DNA of 16,320 nt. Origin: Bacteroidales bacterium. Lineage in GTDB: Bacteria > Bacteroidota > Bacteroidia > Bacteroidales > UBA10428. Position numbers and translations under genes: made by a program. The notes beneath the pieces were generated by a model. That model worked only from the letters and a program-made list of their open reading frames with translations. It was not told the origin of the DNA and made no database searches. Shown in pieces: positions 1 to 5,770 of the stretch (its first letter is position 1; every line of letters begins with the position of its first letter). The stretch lies in the NCBI GenBank assembly GCA_016935595.1, contig JAFGQQ010000085.1, positions 1 through 16,320 of the forward strand. The letters run 5' to 3'.

Positions 1-1
1 A

Positions 2-382
2 TGGAAACAACGTTTTTCGAATTACAAAAAAGCGCTGACACAGCTAAAAGAATTTATTGAATTAGGAGAATTATCTAAATTTGAAAAACAAGGTTTAATA
101 AAATCTTTTGAATATACTTATGAACTCGGTTGGAATACCATGAAAGATTATCTAATTTACCAGGGGTATCCTGACATAAGCGGCTCAAGAGATGCTATAC
201 GCGAAGGATTTAAAATTAATTTAATAGCTGATGGTGAAGCATGGATGGATATGTTGCAAAGCAGGAACAGGACATCGCACAGTTATGACGAAGACACTGC
301 GGAAGAGATAATACAGGCTATTTTGACACGATACGTATCGCGGTTTGATGATTTACTTAAAAGCTTGACAGAAAAAGAATAA
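2..382 (+). CDS. hepT: HEPN-domain toxin of a HEPN/MNT (HepT-MntA) toxin-antitoxin pair, 5' partial
   Basis: The reading frame is open from the first full codon at base 2, so the gene starts upstream of the window. The ATG at base 1 is in another frame and stops after 19 codons. The protein is helical and of the HI0074 / nucleotidyltransferase-substrate-binding type. Residues from bases 263 to 286 read RNRTSHSY, an exact RX4HXY motif. In characterised HEPN toxins of this class the Arg and His form the RNase site and the Tyr is the residue AMPylated by the partner. The MNT gene starts 9 bp downstream in the usual toxin-then-antitoxin order. By family knowledge the free protein would be a cytoplasmic RNase held inactive by AMPylation. 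An internal ATG at 140 would drop conserved N-terminal helix sequence and is not the likely start. The family call is firm; toxin activity is inferred. Confidence 0.85.
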   Translation, partial: WKQRFSNYKKALTQLKEFIELGELSKFEKQGLIKSFEYTYELGWNTMKDYLIYQGYPDISGSRDAIREGFKINLIADGEAWMDMLQSRNRTSHSYDEDTAEEIIQAILTRYVSRFDDLLKSLTEKE

Positions 383-391
383 ATTATATAC

Positions 392-697
392 ATGCCTTAC
401 GGATTAAAAGAACAAACAATAATTAAACTGAAAGAATTATTTTCGGCAGTTAACGAACTAGATGAAGTAATACTATATGGTTCAAGGGCTAAAGGCGATT
501 ATAAAAATTCATCGGATGTAGATATTACTTTAAAAGGCGAACATTTAAGTTTGTCTGAAATTAATAAACTAAGCACACAGATAGATGATTTGTTATTACC
601 CTATACCTTTGATATTTCGATTTACCAACATTTGAAAAACAGCGATTTAATCGAACACATAAACAGGGTAGGGAAAATACTTTATAAGAGGTATTAA
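392..697 (+). CDS. mntA: MNT-type nucleotidyltransferase antitoxin (HepT-MntA pair)
   Basis: A 101-residue minimal nucleotidyltransferase. Residues 30-44 begin Gly-Ser and end Asp-Val-Asp with exactly ten residues between Ser31 and Asp42, which is the GSX10DXD signature of MNT antitoxins and of the DNA polymerase beta superfamily. Asp42 and Asp44 would bind metal, and Asp74 in FDIS is the likely third acidic residue. In studied pairs this enzyme transfers AMP to the Tyr of the HEPN RX4HXY motif and so neutralises the RNase. Its full length, its position 9 bp after the HEPN gene and the intact motifs in both partners point to a complete, potentially active module. HI0073-type proteins were long annotated only as putative nucleotidyltransferases; that generic name is the fallback. 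Confidence 0.88.
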   Translation: MPYGLKEQTIIKLKELFSAVNELDEVILYGSRAKGDYKNSSDVDITLKGEHLSLSEINKLSTQIDDLLLPYTFDISIYQHLKNSDLIEHINRVGKILYKRY

Positions 698-790
698 GAG
701 TAATTAAAACAACAAAATAAACTTGTGAGAACAAGGCCCGACAAGAGTAGCCTCAACTGCTGACGAACTTTTATTGTCAAGGTTAAAACC

Positions 791-834
791 CTGCAATTTA
801 CCTTCGGTGAGCTCGTAAACTCGGTTTATTGCAG
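791..834. repeat. Imperfect inverted repeat (12-bp arms, 20-bp loop)
   Basis: The left arm CTGCAATTTACC (791-802) pairs with the right arm GGTTTATTGCAG (823-834) at 10 of 12 positions. The loop contains the palindrome GAGCTC. It could fold as a transcript hairpin downstream of the MNT gene, but no U-tract follows, so it is not called a terminator. Confidence 0.45.
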
Positions 835-934
835 ATACTTTAGTTTAGCTGCGCTGAGCTCGTCCCCAATACTTTGTGATTCTCGGTTTTATAAAATTTC
901 AGTTTAAAAAAAGCTTGAAGTCCGAAGCTGCCTG

Positions 935-950
935 CCTGTCGGCAGACAGG
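935..950. repeat. Perfect hairpin CCTGTC-GGCA-GACAGG
   Basis: A 6-bp perfect stem with a GGCA loop, embedded in a longer near-palindrome (931-950) whose outer positions would pair through G-T wobbles. It is much richer in G+C than its surroundings. CTGCC/GGCAG palindromes of this kind are recurrent intergenic elements in Bacteroidota. A terminator is possible, but no U-run follows. Confidence 0.5.
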
Positions 951-1076
951 GAAGTAAGATAGGTGTTCTTTATCCAATTCTTCTAACTTCCTACTTCTGT
1001 CTTCTGACTTATACACAAAAGTTAGCGAAAATACAAAAAGACACTGCCAAATAATTAGACTGATTTTGAAAATTTT

Positions 1077-1084
1077 TATCTTTG
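1077..1084 (+). promoter_or_regulatory. Possible Bacteroidota -7 promoter element for the vapBC pair
   Basis: The octamer TATCTTTG matches the Bacteroidota -7 consensus TAnnTTTG and lies 16 bp before the antitoxin ATG. No convincing -33 TTG box is seen at the usual distance; the nearest TTG, at 1066, is too close. The match could be chance in AT-rich DNA. If real, it might also feed transcription into the polysaccharide genes, because no other promoter is evident between 1340 and 1663. Confidence 0.2.
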
Positions 1085-1100
1085 ATAAAAAGAATTAAAA

Positions 1101-1340
1101 ATGAGCCTGGCATTTGAAAAAAATAATGTAAATAGTTATTTCAGATTAATGAAAAATTGGGATACTGAGTCAAAAAAAGATTTAATTATCAAATTGACTC
1201 AATCCATAAATGACAAAACCGAGGACAATCATGATTTTTCTTCTTGTTTTGGTGCATGGGATGACGAGAGAAGTTCTGATGAAATAATAGATGACATCCG
1301 AAATTCTAGAGTAAATAACCGAGATATTGAAGACTTCTAA
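1101..1340 (+). CDS. VapB-like antitoxin of a type II toxin-antitoxin pair
   Basis: A 79-residue acidic protein whose C-terminal part (about residues 50-79: GAWDDERSSDEIIDDIR, then a segment ending RDIEDF) has the look of Bacteroidota antitoxins that precede PIN-domain VapC toxins. No ribbon-helix-helix or AbrB-type DNA-binding fold can be assigned from the sequence alone. Its stop TAA shares its last base with the ATG of the toxin gene (TAATG), the tight coupling expected of a toxin-antitoxin operon. By family analogy the disordered acidic tail would wrap the PIN toxin and the pair would repress its own promoter. The role rests on C-terminal resemblance plus gene order. The partner toxin appears damaged, so the protein may now be an orphan antitoxin. 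Confidence 0.65.
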   Translation: MSLAFEKNNVNSYFRLMKNWDTESKKDLIIKLTQSINDKTEDNHDFSSCFGAWDDERSSDEIIDDIRNSRVNNRDIEDF

Positions 1341-1654
1341 TGGACTATTTGCTTGATACCAATATTTGTATTCATTATTTCAAAGGACAATTTGAGATTA
1401 AAGAAAAAATTGAGCAAATAGGATATGACAAATTTGCCATTTCTGAGATAACCCTGGCAGAACTAATTTATGGAGCGGAAAAAAGCCAAAAAAGGGATAA
1501 AAATATCGAGGTAATCGATAACTTTTCTGAGAAAATTTCGATTATCCCAATTTTCCAGTCAATAAATATATATGCCAAAGAAAAAGCAAGATTAAGACGA
1601 TTGGGCACAATAATCAGCGATTTGGATTTATTTATAGGAGCAAATACTATATAA
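1340..1654 (+). CDS. vapC: VapC-like PIN-domain toxin, C-terminally truncated
   Basis: A PIN-domain ribonuclease fragment of 104 residues. Full-length VapC toxins of this tRNA-cleaving type are about 130 residues. Three catalytic acidic positions are visible: Asp6 in LLDTN, Glu41 in TLAELIYGAEKS, and Asp96 in SDLDLFIGA. The reading frame ends four residues after IGA, where the family normally continues with a strand carrying a VTNN-like motif and a final helix. No continuation is found in the other frames before the next gene at 1663. The missing part holds the last active-site elements and part of the core fold, so the protein is probably inactive or unstable. The gene abuts the polysaccharide cluster, which suggests the 3' end was lost when the cluster was joined here. 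A sequencing error is less likely because the homology ends rather than shifting frame. Confidence 0.75.
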   Translation: MDYLLDTNICIHYFKGQFEIKEKIEQIGYDKFAISEITLAELIYGAEKSQKRDKNIEVIDNFSEKISIIPIFQSINIYAKEKARLRRLGTIISDLDLFIGANTI

Positions 1655-1662
1655 TTAGAAGA

Positions 1663-2433
1663 ATGAAAGTTGTAATACTCGCTGGTGGATATGGTTCACG
1701 ATTAGGGCATGTCTCGGAATTAATCCCAAAACCGATGGTCGAGATTGGTGGAAGACCAATAATATGGCATATTATGAAAATATATGCATATTATGGGTTT
1801 AATGAGTTTGTTATAGCTTTAGGATATAAAGGAAATTTAATTAAGGATTACTTTCAAAAACTTCAAAGTTATAACAGTGATTTTACTGTTGATACTGCCA
1901 CAGGTGAAATAACTTACCATAGTGATGTGCCAGACCAATGGAAAGTGACTTTGGTTAATACAGGCGTTAATACCCTAAAAGGAGGACGTATAAAACGACT
2001 TGAAAAATATCTGGACGATATTAATATGCTTACTTATGGTGATGGTGTATCAGATATTGATATTACAAAACTTTTAGATTTTCATAATAACCATGGCAAG
2101 TTAGTGACCATTACGGGAGTGAAGCCACCATCAATGTTTGGAGAAGTGATCGAAAAAAATGGTTGTGTACTATCTTTTGAAGAAAAACCTCAAACCAGCA
2201 AAGGTTTAATAAATGGCGGCTATATGGTTTTTAGTAAGGAGATGATAAACTATCTTACGGCTGAGGAAAATTGTGATTTTGAATTTGGGCCGCTTGAAGA
2301 GCTGGCTGCCAAAAGACAGGTTATGACATACAAACACAATGGATTTTGGGAATGTGCCGATACAATTCGCGATGTAAACAACCTGAATAAACTTTGGGAT
2401 ACCGGAAAAGCTCAATGGAAAGTATGGGAATAA
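1663..2433 (+). CDS. rfbF: Glucose-1-phosphate cytidylyltransferase
   Basis: Converts CTP and alpha-D-glucose 1-phosphate to CDP-glucose and pyrophosphate in the cytoplasm, the first step of CDP-hexose pathways. The 256-residue length matches the family. The N-terminal nucleotide-binding motif LAGGYGSRLG (6-15) is followed by PKPMVEIGGRP (22-32) with the Lys that contacts the phosphate, and YGDG (125-128) carries the metal/nucleotide-binding Asp. EEKP at 173-176, GGYMVF and the FWECADTIRD stretch near the C-terminus are also typical. The segment between the two N-terminal motifs (GHVSELIP) differs from the usual SEETxxKP form. rfbG follows with a short overlap, the standard pairing for this pathway. 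It is the first gene of the polysaccharide block and starts 8 bp after the truncated vapC with no obvious promoter of its own. Confidence 0.96.
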   Translation: MKVVILAGGYGSRLGHVSELIPKPMVEIGGRPIIWHIMKIYAYYGFNEFVIALGYKGNLIKDYFQKLQSYNSDFTVDTATGEITYHSDVPDQWKVTLVNTGVNTLKGGRIKRLEKYLDDINMLTYGDGVSDIDITKLLDFHNNHGKLVTITGVKPPSMFGEVIEKNGCVLSFEEKPQTSKGLINGGYMVFSKEMINYLTAEENCDFEFGPLEELAAKRQVMTYKHNGFWECADTIRDVNNLNKLWDTGKAQWKVWE

Positions 2434-3521
2434 ATGATATTCTAAATAGTTATAAAGGTAAAAAAGTCCTCGTAACAGGCTATACCGGTTTTAAGGGTTC
2501 ATGGCTTAGTATTTGGTTGAATTCTATTGGGGCAAAAGTTATAGGTATTGGTCTCGAACCAAAAACAAAATACGATAATTACGTTTTAGCCCAGGTTGAT
2601 TCATTTGTAAAAGAATACTTTGTTGATATTCGCAATTTTGAAAAAACCAATGCTGTTTTTGAAAAAGAACAACCCGAAATAGTTTTCCATCTGGCTGCCC
2701 AACCTTTAGTACTTGAAAGCTATCAGAATCCGCGTGAAACATTCGAAACTAATACACTGGGTACAGCAAATATATTAGAAGCCGTCCGAATGTCCGATTC
2801 GGTAACAACGGCTATTATGATTACAACCGATAAGGTTTATGAAAACAAGGAATGGATTTGGCCTTATCGTGAAAATGAAAGATTAGGAGGTTATGATCCT
2901 TACAGCGCCAGTAAAGGAGCTGCTGAAATAGTTATTTCATCATACAGAAATTCCTTTTTTAATATAAACAACTATCAATCACATAAAAAAGCTGTTGCAT
3001 CGGTAAGGGCCGGTAATGTTATAGGTGGTGGCGATTGGGCAGAAAACAGGATAATACCCGATTGTATTCGGGCATTAGAAAAAAGCGAAGCTATTTTTGT
3101 TAGAAATCCCAAAGCAACCCGGCCATGGCAGCATGTTCTCGAGCCTTTGGGTGGCTACCTGCAATTAGGCGCCAGGCTGATGGAGGAACCTGAAAAATTT
3201 GCTGAAGCATGGAATTTCGGACCAAAAATTGAGAATATTACTAATGTTGGCGAATTAGTTGAAATCTTAATTACAAAATATGGAAAAGGAACGTGGATTG
3301 ATGGGTCAAAACCAGATGCATTGCATGAAGCTACCTTGCTGGCACTGGATATCAATAAAGCTAAATACAAATTAGGCTGGCAACCTTTACTAAACTTGGA
3401 ACAAACAATTGAATTAACTGTGAATTGGTATAAAAACTATGCAGATATGAATGTTTGTGATATTTGTCTTCAGCAAATAGCCGATTACACAAAACTATGG
3501 AAATTACAGAGCGTAAATTAA
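2415..3521 (+). CDS. rfbG: CDP-glucose 4,6-dehydratase
   Basis: A short-chain dehydrogenase/reductase-type NAD-dependent dehydratase that turns CDP-glucose into CDP-4-keto-6-deoxyglucose. With the start at 2415 it has 368 residues, in the family range. Visible elements are the Rossmann motif GYTGFKG (22-28), HLAAQPLV (92-99), the catalytic TTDK (137-140) and YSASK (163-167, Tyr and Lys of the YxxxK pair), RAGNVIGGGDWA (198-209), and the C-terminal QQIADY typical of this subfamily. Three in-frame ATGs (2394, 2415, 2424) overlap the end of rfbF. The Rossmann strand begins about 15 residues after 2415, which favours 2415 or 2424 over 2394. The overlap implies translational coupling. It shares substrate flow with rfbF and with the epimerase and aminotransferase that follow. 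Confidence 0.95.
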   Translation: MESMGINDILNSYKGKKVLVTGYTGFKGSWLSIWLNSIGAKVIGIGLEPKTKYDNYVLAQVDSFVKEYFVDIRNFEKTNAVFEKEQPEIVFHLAAQPLVLESYQNPRETFETNTLGTANILEAVRMSDSVTTAIMITTDKVYENKEWIWPYRENERLGGYDPYSASKGAAEIVISSYRNSFFNINNYQSHKKAVASVRAGNVIGGGDWAENRIIPDCIRALEKSEAIFVRNPKATRPWQHVLEPLGGYLQLGARLMEEPEKFAEAWNFGPKIENITNVGELVEILITKYGKGTWIDGSKPDALHEATLLALDINKAKYKLGWQPLLNLEQTIELTVNWYKNYADMNVCDICLQQIADYTKLWKLQSVN

Positions 3522-4057
3522 AAGGTGTTTTCGAAATTACCCTTAGACCAATAACAGACAACAGAGGTTTTTTTATGCGAACATTCGATGAAAAAATCTT
3601 TGTAAATAATACTATACATCGAAAATGGGTTCAGGAAAACCATTCCCGTTCAGAGCAAAAAGGAGTTATCAGAGGTTTACATTTTCAGTTCCCTCCGCAC
3701 AGTGAAACCAAACTGGTAAGATGCATTAAAGGAGCCATTCTCGACGTTTTCGTCGATTTGCGGAAAGATTCCACAACATTTGGAAAATGGGACAGCATTG
3801 AACTAAGCGAAGAGAATAAAAAAATGATTTTTATTCCCCGTGGATTCGCTCATGGGTTTTGTACACTTACCGATTTAAGCGAAGTACTCTATAAGGTTGA
3901 CAATTTCTATACCCCTGAAGTAGAAGGAGGTCTTTTATGGAACGATCCGGATTTAAAAATTAATTGGCCTGTGCAAACACCTTTTTTATCTGAAAAGGAT
4001 AATAATAATATGAGCTTTATAGAATTCAAAAAGAAATATACTGAATTAAATATTTAG
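3497..4057 (+). CDS. RmlC-like (3- or 3,5-) epimerase of a CDP-4-keto-6-deoxy sugar
   Basis: A 186-residue cupin-fold protein of the dTDP-4-dehydrorhamnose 3,5-epimerase family. From the ATG at 3497 the sequence shows RGLHFQ (59-64, with His62, the usual catalytic base), Lys72, the VDLR strand (86-89), FIPRGFAHGF (112-121) and LYK Tyr132, the usual catalytic acid position. The usual paired-Tyr DYYSP-like motif reads NFYTP, so its first Tyr is Phe. The start at 3497 overlaps rfbG by 25 bp; an upstream ATG at 3464 is possible but adds residues without family counterpart. No rmlA, rmlB or rmlD is in the window. The neighbours supply CDP-4-keto-6-deoxyglucose, so I infer a CDP-linked rather than a dTDP-linked substrate. 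It could be a 3-epimerase, 5-epimerase or 3,5-epimerase, and the sequence alone does not decide. Confidence 0.85.
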   Translation: MEITERKLKGVFEITLRPITDNRGFFMRTFDEKIFVNNTIHRKWVQENHSRSEQKGVIRGLHFQFPPHSETKLVRCIKGAILDVFVDLRKDSTTFGKWDSIELSEENKKMIFIPRGFAHGFCTLTDLSEVLYKVDNFYTPEVEGGLLWNDPDLKINWPVQTPFLSEKDNNNMSFIEFKKKYTELNI

Positions 4058-4062
4058 TAAGT

Positions 4063-5187
4063 ATGAATATTAGATTATTTAAACCATCGCTCGGACAGGA
4101 GGAACTTGATAATATAAAAGAAGCATTTGAGCGTTCATGGGTTGGGTTGGGACCAAATGTAAATGAGTTTGAAAAGCAGTGGTCAGAATTTGTTGGCTGC
4201 CAGATGGCAATTGGTGTAAATTCTGCCACTGCAGCCTTGCATCTGGCTTTAATGGTTTTTGGTTTCCCAGAGGGGAAAAAAGTATTGGTGCCATCATTAA
4301 CTTTTAGCGCAACGGCTTCTGCTGTACTTTACAACAGGCTGATACCCGTTTTTGTAGATTCAGATCCGGTAACTCTTGGGATGAACCTTGAAGATATGAA
4401 CCGTAAATACGATAAAGATGTTGTTGCAGTAATGCCGGTGCATTATGCCGGGCATCCTGTACCAATGGATGAATTAATGCCATGGGCAAGGGAAAAGGGA
4501 CTAAAGGTTATTGAAGACTGTGCACATACCGCAGGAGCAAAATATAAAGGCAAAGCACTTGGTACCTGGGGCGACATTGGCTGCTATTCGTTCGAAGAAA
4601 AAAAACTAATGACAACCGGCGACGGCGGAATGATTGTATCCGATAATCCTGAGCTGCTAAAAGATGTAAAAGCCATGCGCTGGGTGGGTATAGATAAAGA
4701 TAACTGGAAAACAGCCCAGAGTTATACCCATGCCAATATGGATGCCATGCACTGGTTTTATGAAATAAGTGTGCTGGGCTACAAATATAATATGAATGAT
4801 CTTGCTGCTGCAATTGGTTTGGCTCAGCTAAAAAAACTCCCTGCAATGAACCAACGCCGTTCCGAAATTATTGTCAAATACATGAAAGGTTTGAAGGATA
4901 TTAAGGGTATTCAACCCTTGCTGCCTTTTGAACCTGACAAGTATGTTTACCAGATGTTTGGCATACGGGCCGAAAAACGCGATGAATTAATGATACACCT
5001 AAAATCGAAAGGCATTGCAACAGGTTGCCATTATACACCGCTTAGTGTACAACCCCTGTTTAAACCCTGGGGAAATACCTGCCCGTACATTGAAAAGGAA
5101 GCGGATAAATTTATAACCTTACCCCTGCATGCTGAATTAACGGATGAAGAGGTTAATTATGTGATTGAACACTGCAAAAGTTTTTAG
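4063..5187 (+). CDS. PLP-dependent sugar aminotransferase (DegT/DnrJ/EryC1/StrS family)
   Basis: A 374-residue fold-type I aminotransferase that would transfer an amino group, normally from glutamate, to a keto-sugar nucleotide. Visible elements are the cofactor phosphate contact region NSATAA (53-58), the EDCAH motif (151-155) with Asp152 facing the pyridine nitrogen, and the Schiff-base Lys181 in the SFEEKK block followed by TTGDGGM. The Lys is present, so this is an aminotransferase and not the Lys-to-His dehydratase RfbH (E1) expected after rfbF-rfbG in 3,6-dideoxyhexose pathways. RfbH is also longer and carries an Fe-S cysteine set that is absent here. It starts 5 bp after the epimerase. 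The likely product is a CDP-linked 4-amino-4,6-dideoxyhexose (inference). A separate GDP-perosamine-like role on a substrate made elsewhere cannot be excluded. Confidence 0.9.
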   Translation: MNIRLFKPSLGQEELDNIKEAFERSWVGLGPNVNEFEKQWSEFVGCQMAIGVNSATAALHLALMVFGFPEGKKVLVPSLTFSATASAVLYNRLIPVFVDSDPVTLGMNLEDMNRKYDKDVVAVMPVHYAGHPVPMDELMPWAREKGLKVIEDCAHTAGAKYKGKALGTWGDIGCYSFEEKKLMTTGDGGMIVSDNPELLKDVKAMRWVGIDKDNWKTAQSYTHANMDAMHWFYEISVLGYKYNMNDLAAAIGLAQLKKLPAMNQRRSEIIVKYMKGLKDIKGIQPLLPFEPDKYVYQMFGIRAEKRDELMIHLKSKGIATGCHYTPLSVQPLFKPWGNTCPYIEKEADKFITLPLHAELTDEEVNYVIEHCKSF

Positions 5188-5191
5188 TTTC

Positions 5192-5770
5192 ATGAAAAAA
5201 ATACTAAAAAGAATAATTTATGGTATCATTTTGTTGTATTACAAAATGAAATGTGAATTGTATTATTTTTTATTTGGAGGAGAAGGACTTAGTACGGTCA
5301 TTGAAAATATGCCAAAATTTTGTATTAAACCTATCTTACGAAAGTTTGGTGCACATATCGGTAATAATTCAAATATTGATAGGGGATTAATTCTACATAA
5401 AGTTGTAAAAAAGAAAGACATAAAAAAAATAAGAATTGGAGACAGAGTACACATTGGAAGGTATACACTTCTTGATTTATCAGCAGATATTTTTATTGAT
5501 TCTGATACTGCTCTTGGGGCTTTTTGTCAAATATGGACACATACTGGTAATTGGACATTAGATAGAGAAGATGAACATAATATTACAAATCCAGTAACTA
5601 TTGGGAAAGCTGTTATTTGTTATTCGGGAGTAACTATTGGTCAGAATGTGAAAATTGGAAATTTTGCTAGAGTTGGTGCAGGTTCGGTGGTAATTAGAGA
5701 TGTAAAAGAAAAAACATTAGTCGGTGGTGTAACAGCGAAGTTTATAAAGAATATTGAACATGACAATTAA
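5192..5770 (+). CDS. Hexapeptide-repeat (left-handed beta-helix) acyltransferase
   Basis: A 192-residue protein of the xenobiotic/serine acetyltransferase-like LbH class. An N-terminal hydrophobic or amphipathic helix (about 5-28) suggests membrane association. Hexapeptide turns run through the 80-110 and 135-170 regions (for example IRIGDRVHIGRYTLLDL and VTIGQNVKIGNFARVGAGSVV). His117 in IWTHTGNW is the probable catalytic His. The C-terminal LVGGVTAKFIKNI is typical of sugar O- and N-acetyltransferases. The start at 5192 lies 4 bp after the aminotransferase stop; an ATG at 5165 would overlap that gene. The gene is much poorer in G+C than the aminotransferase before it. It could N-acylate the amino group installed by the upstream enzyme, or O-acylate the glycan. 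The acyl donor is presumably acetyl-CoA. Confidence 0.85.
   Translation: MKKILKRIIYGIILLYYKMKCELYYFLFGGEGLSTVIENMPKFCIKPILRKFGAHIGNNSNIDRGLILHKVVKKKDIKKIRIGDRVHIGRYTLLDLSADIFIDSDTALGAFCQIWTHTGNWTLDREDEHNITNPVTIGKAVICYSGVTIGQNVKIGNFARVGAGSVVIRDVKEKTLVGGVTAKFIKNIEHDN

Larger units (their letters stand above)
698..1100. other. Gene-free spacer between the two toxin-antitoxin modules, rich in degenerate repeats
   Basis: No convincing coding frame is seen in these 403 bases on either strand. The segment holds an imperfect inverted repeat at 791-834, two copies of a GAGCTCGT word (about 809 and 857) each followed by a CTCGGTTTTAT-like word, a perfect 6-bp-stem hairpin at 935-950, and a run of degenerate CTTCTNACTT-like words at about 980-1011. 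Such low-information repeat debris is common between Bacteroidota genes. It probably marks decayed mobile or recombination-derived DNA. No tRNA or structured RNA is recognised. Confidence 0.5.

Noticed and set aside
1..60. ATG at base 1 as a gene start
   Set aside because: That frame stops after 19 codons. The conserved HEPN sequence is in the frame beginning at base 2, so the gene is simply cut by the window edge.
3497..4057. A dTDP-rhamnose pathway
   Set aside because: Only the RmlC-like gene is present. rmlA, rmlB and rmlD are absent, and the neighbours make a CDP-sugar.
4079..4846. Minus-strand open frames opposite the aminotransferase
   Set aside because: They are antisense to a gene with full family motifs, and their composition is that of reverse-complemented coding sequence; no domain is visible.
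4063..5187. RfbH (CDP-4-keto-6-deoxyglucose 3-dehydratase)
   Set aside because: The PLP Lys181 is present instead of His, the protein is shorter than RfbH, and the Fe-S cysteine set is missing.
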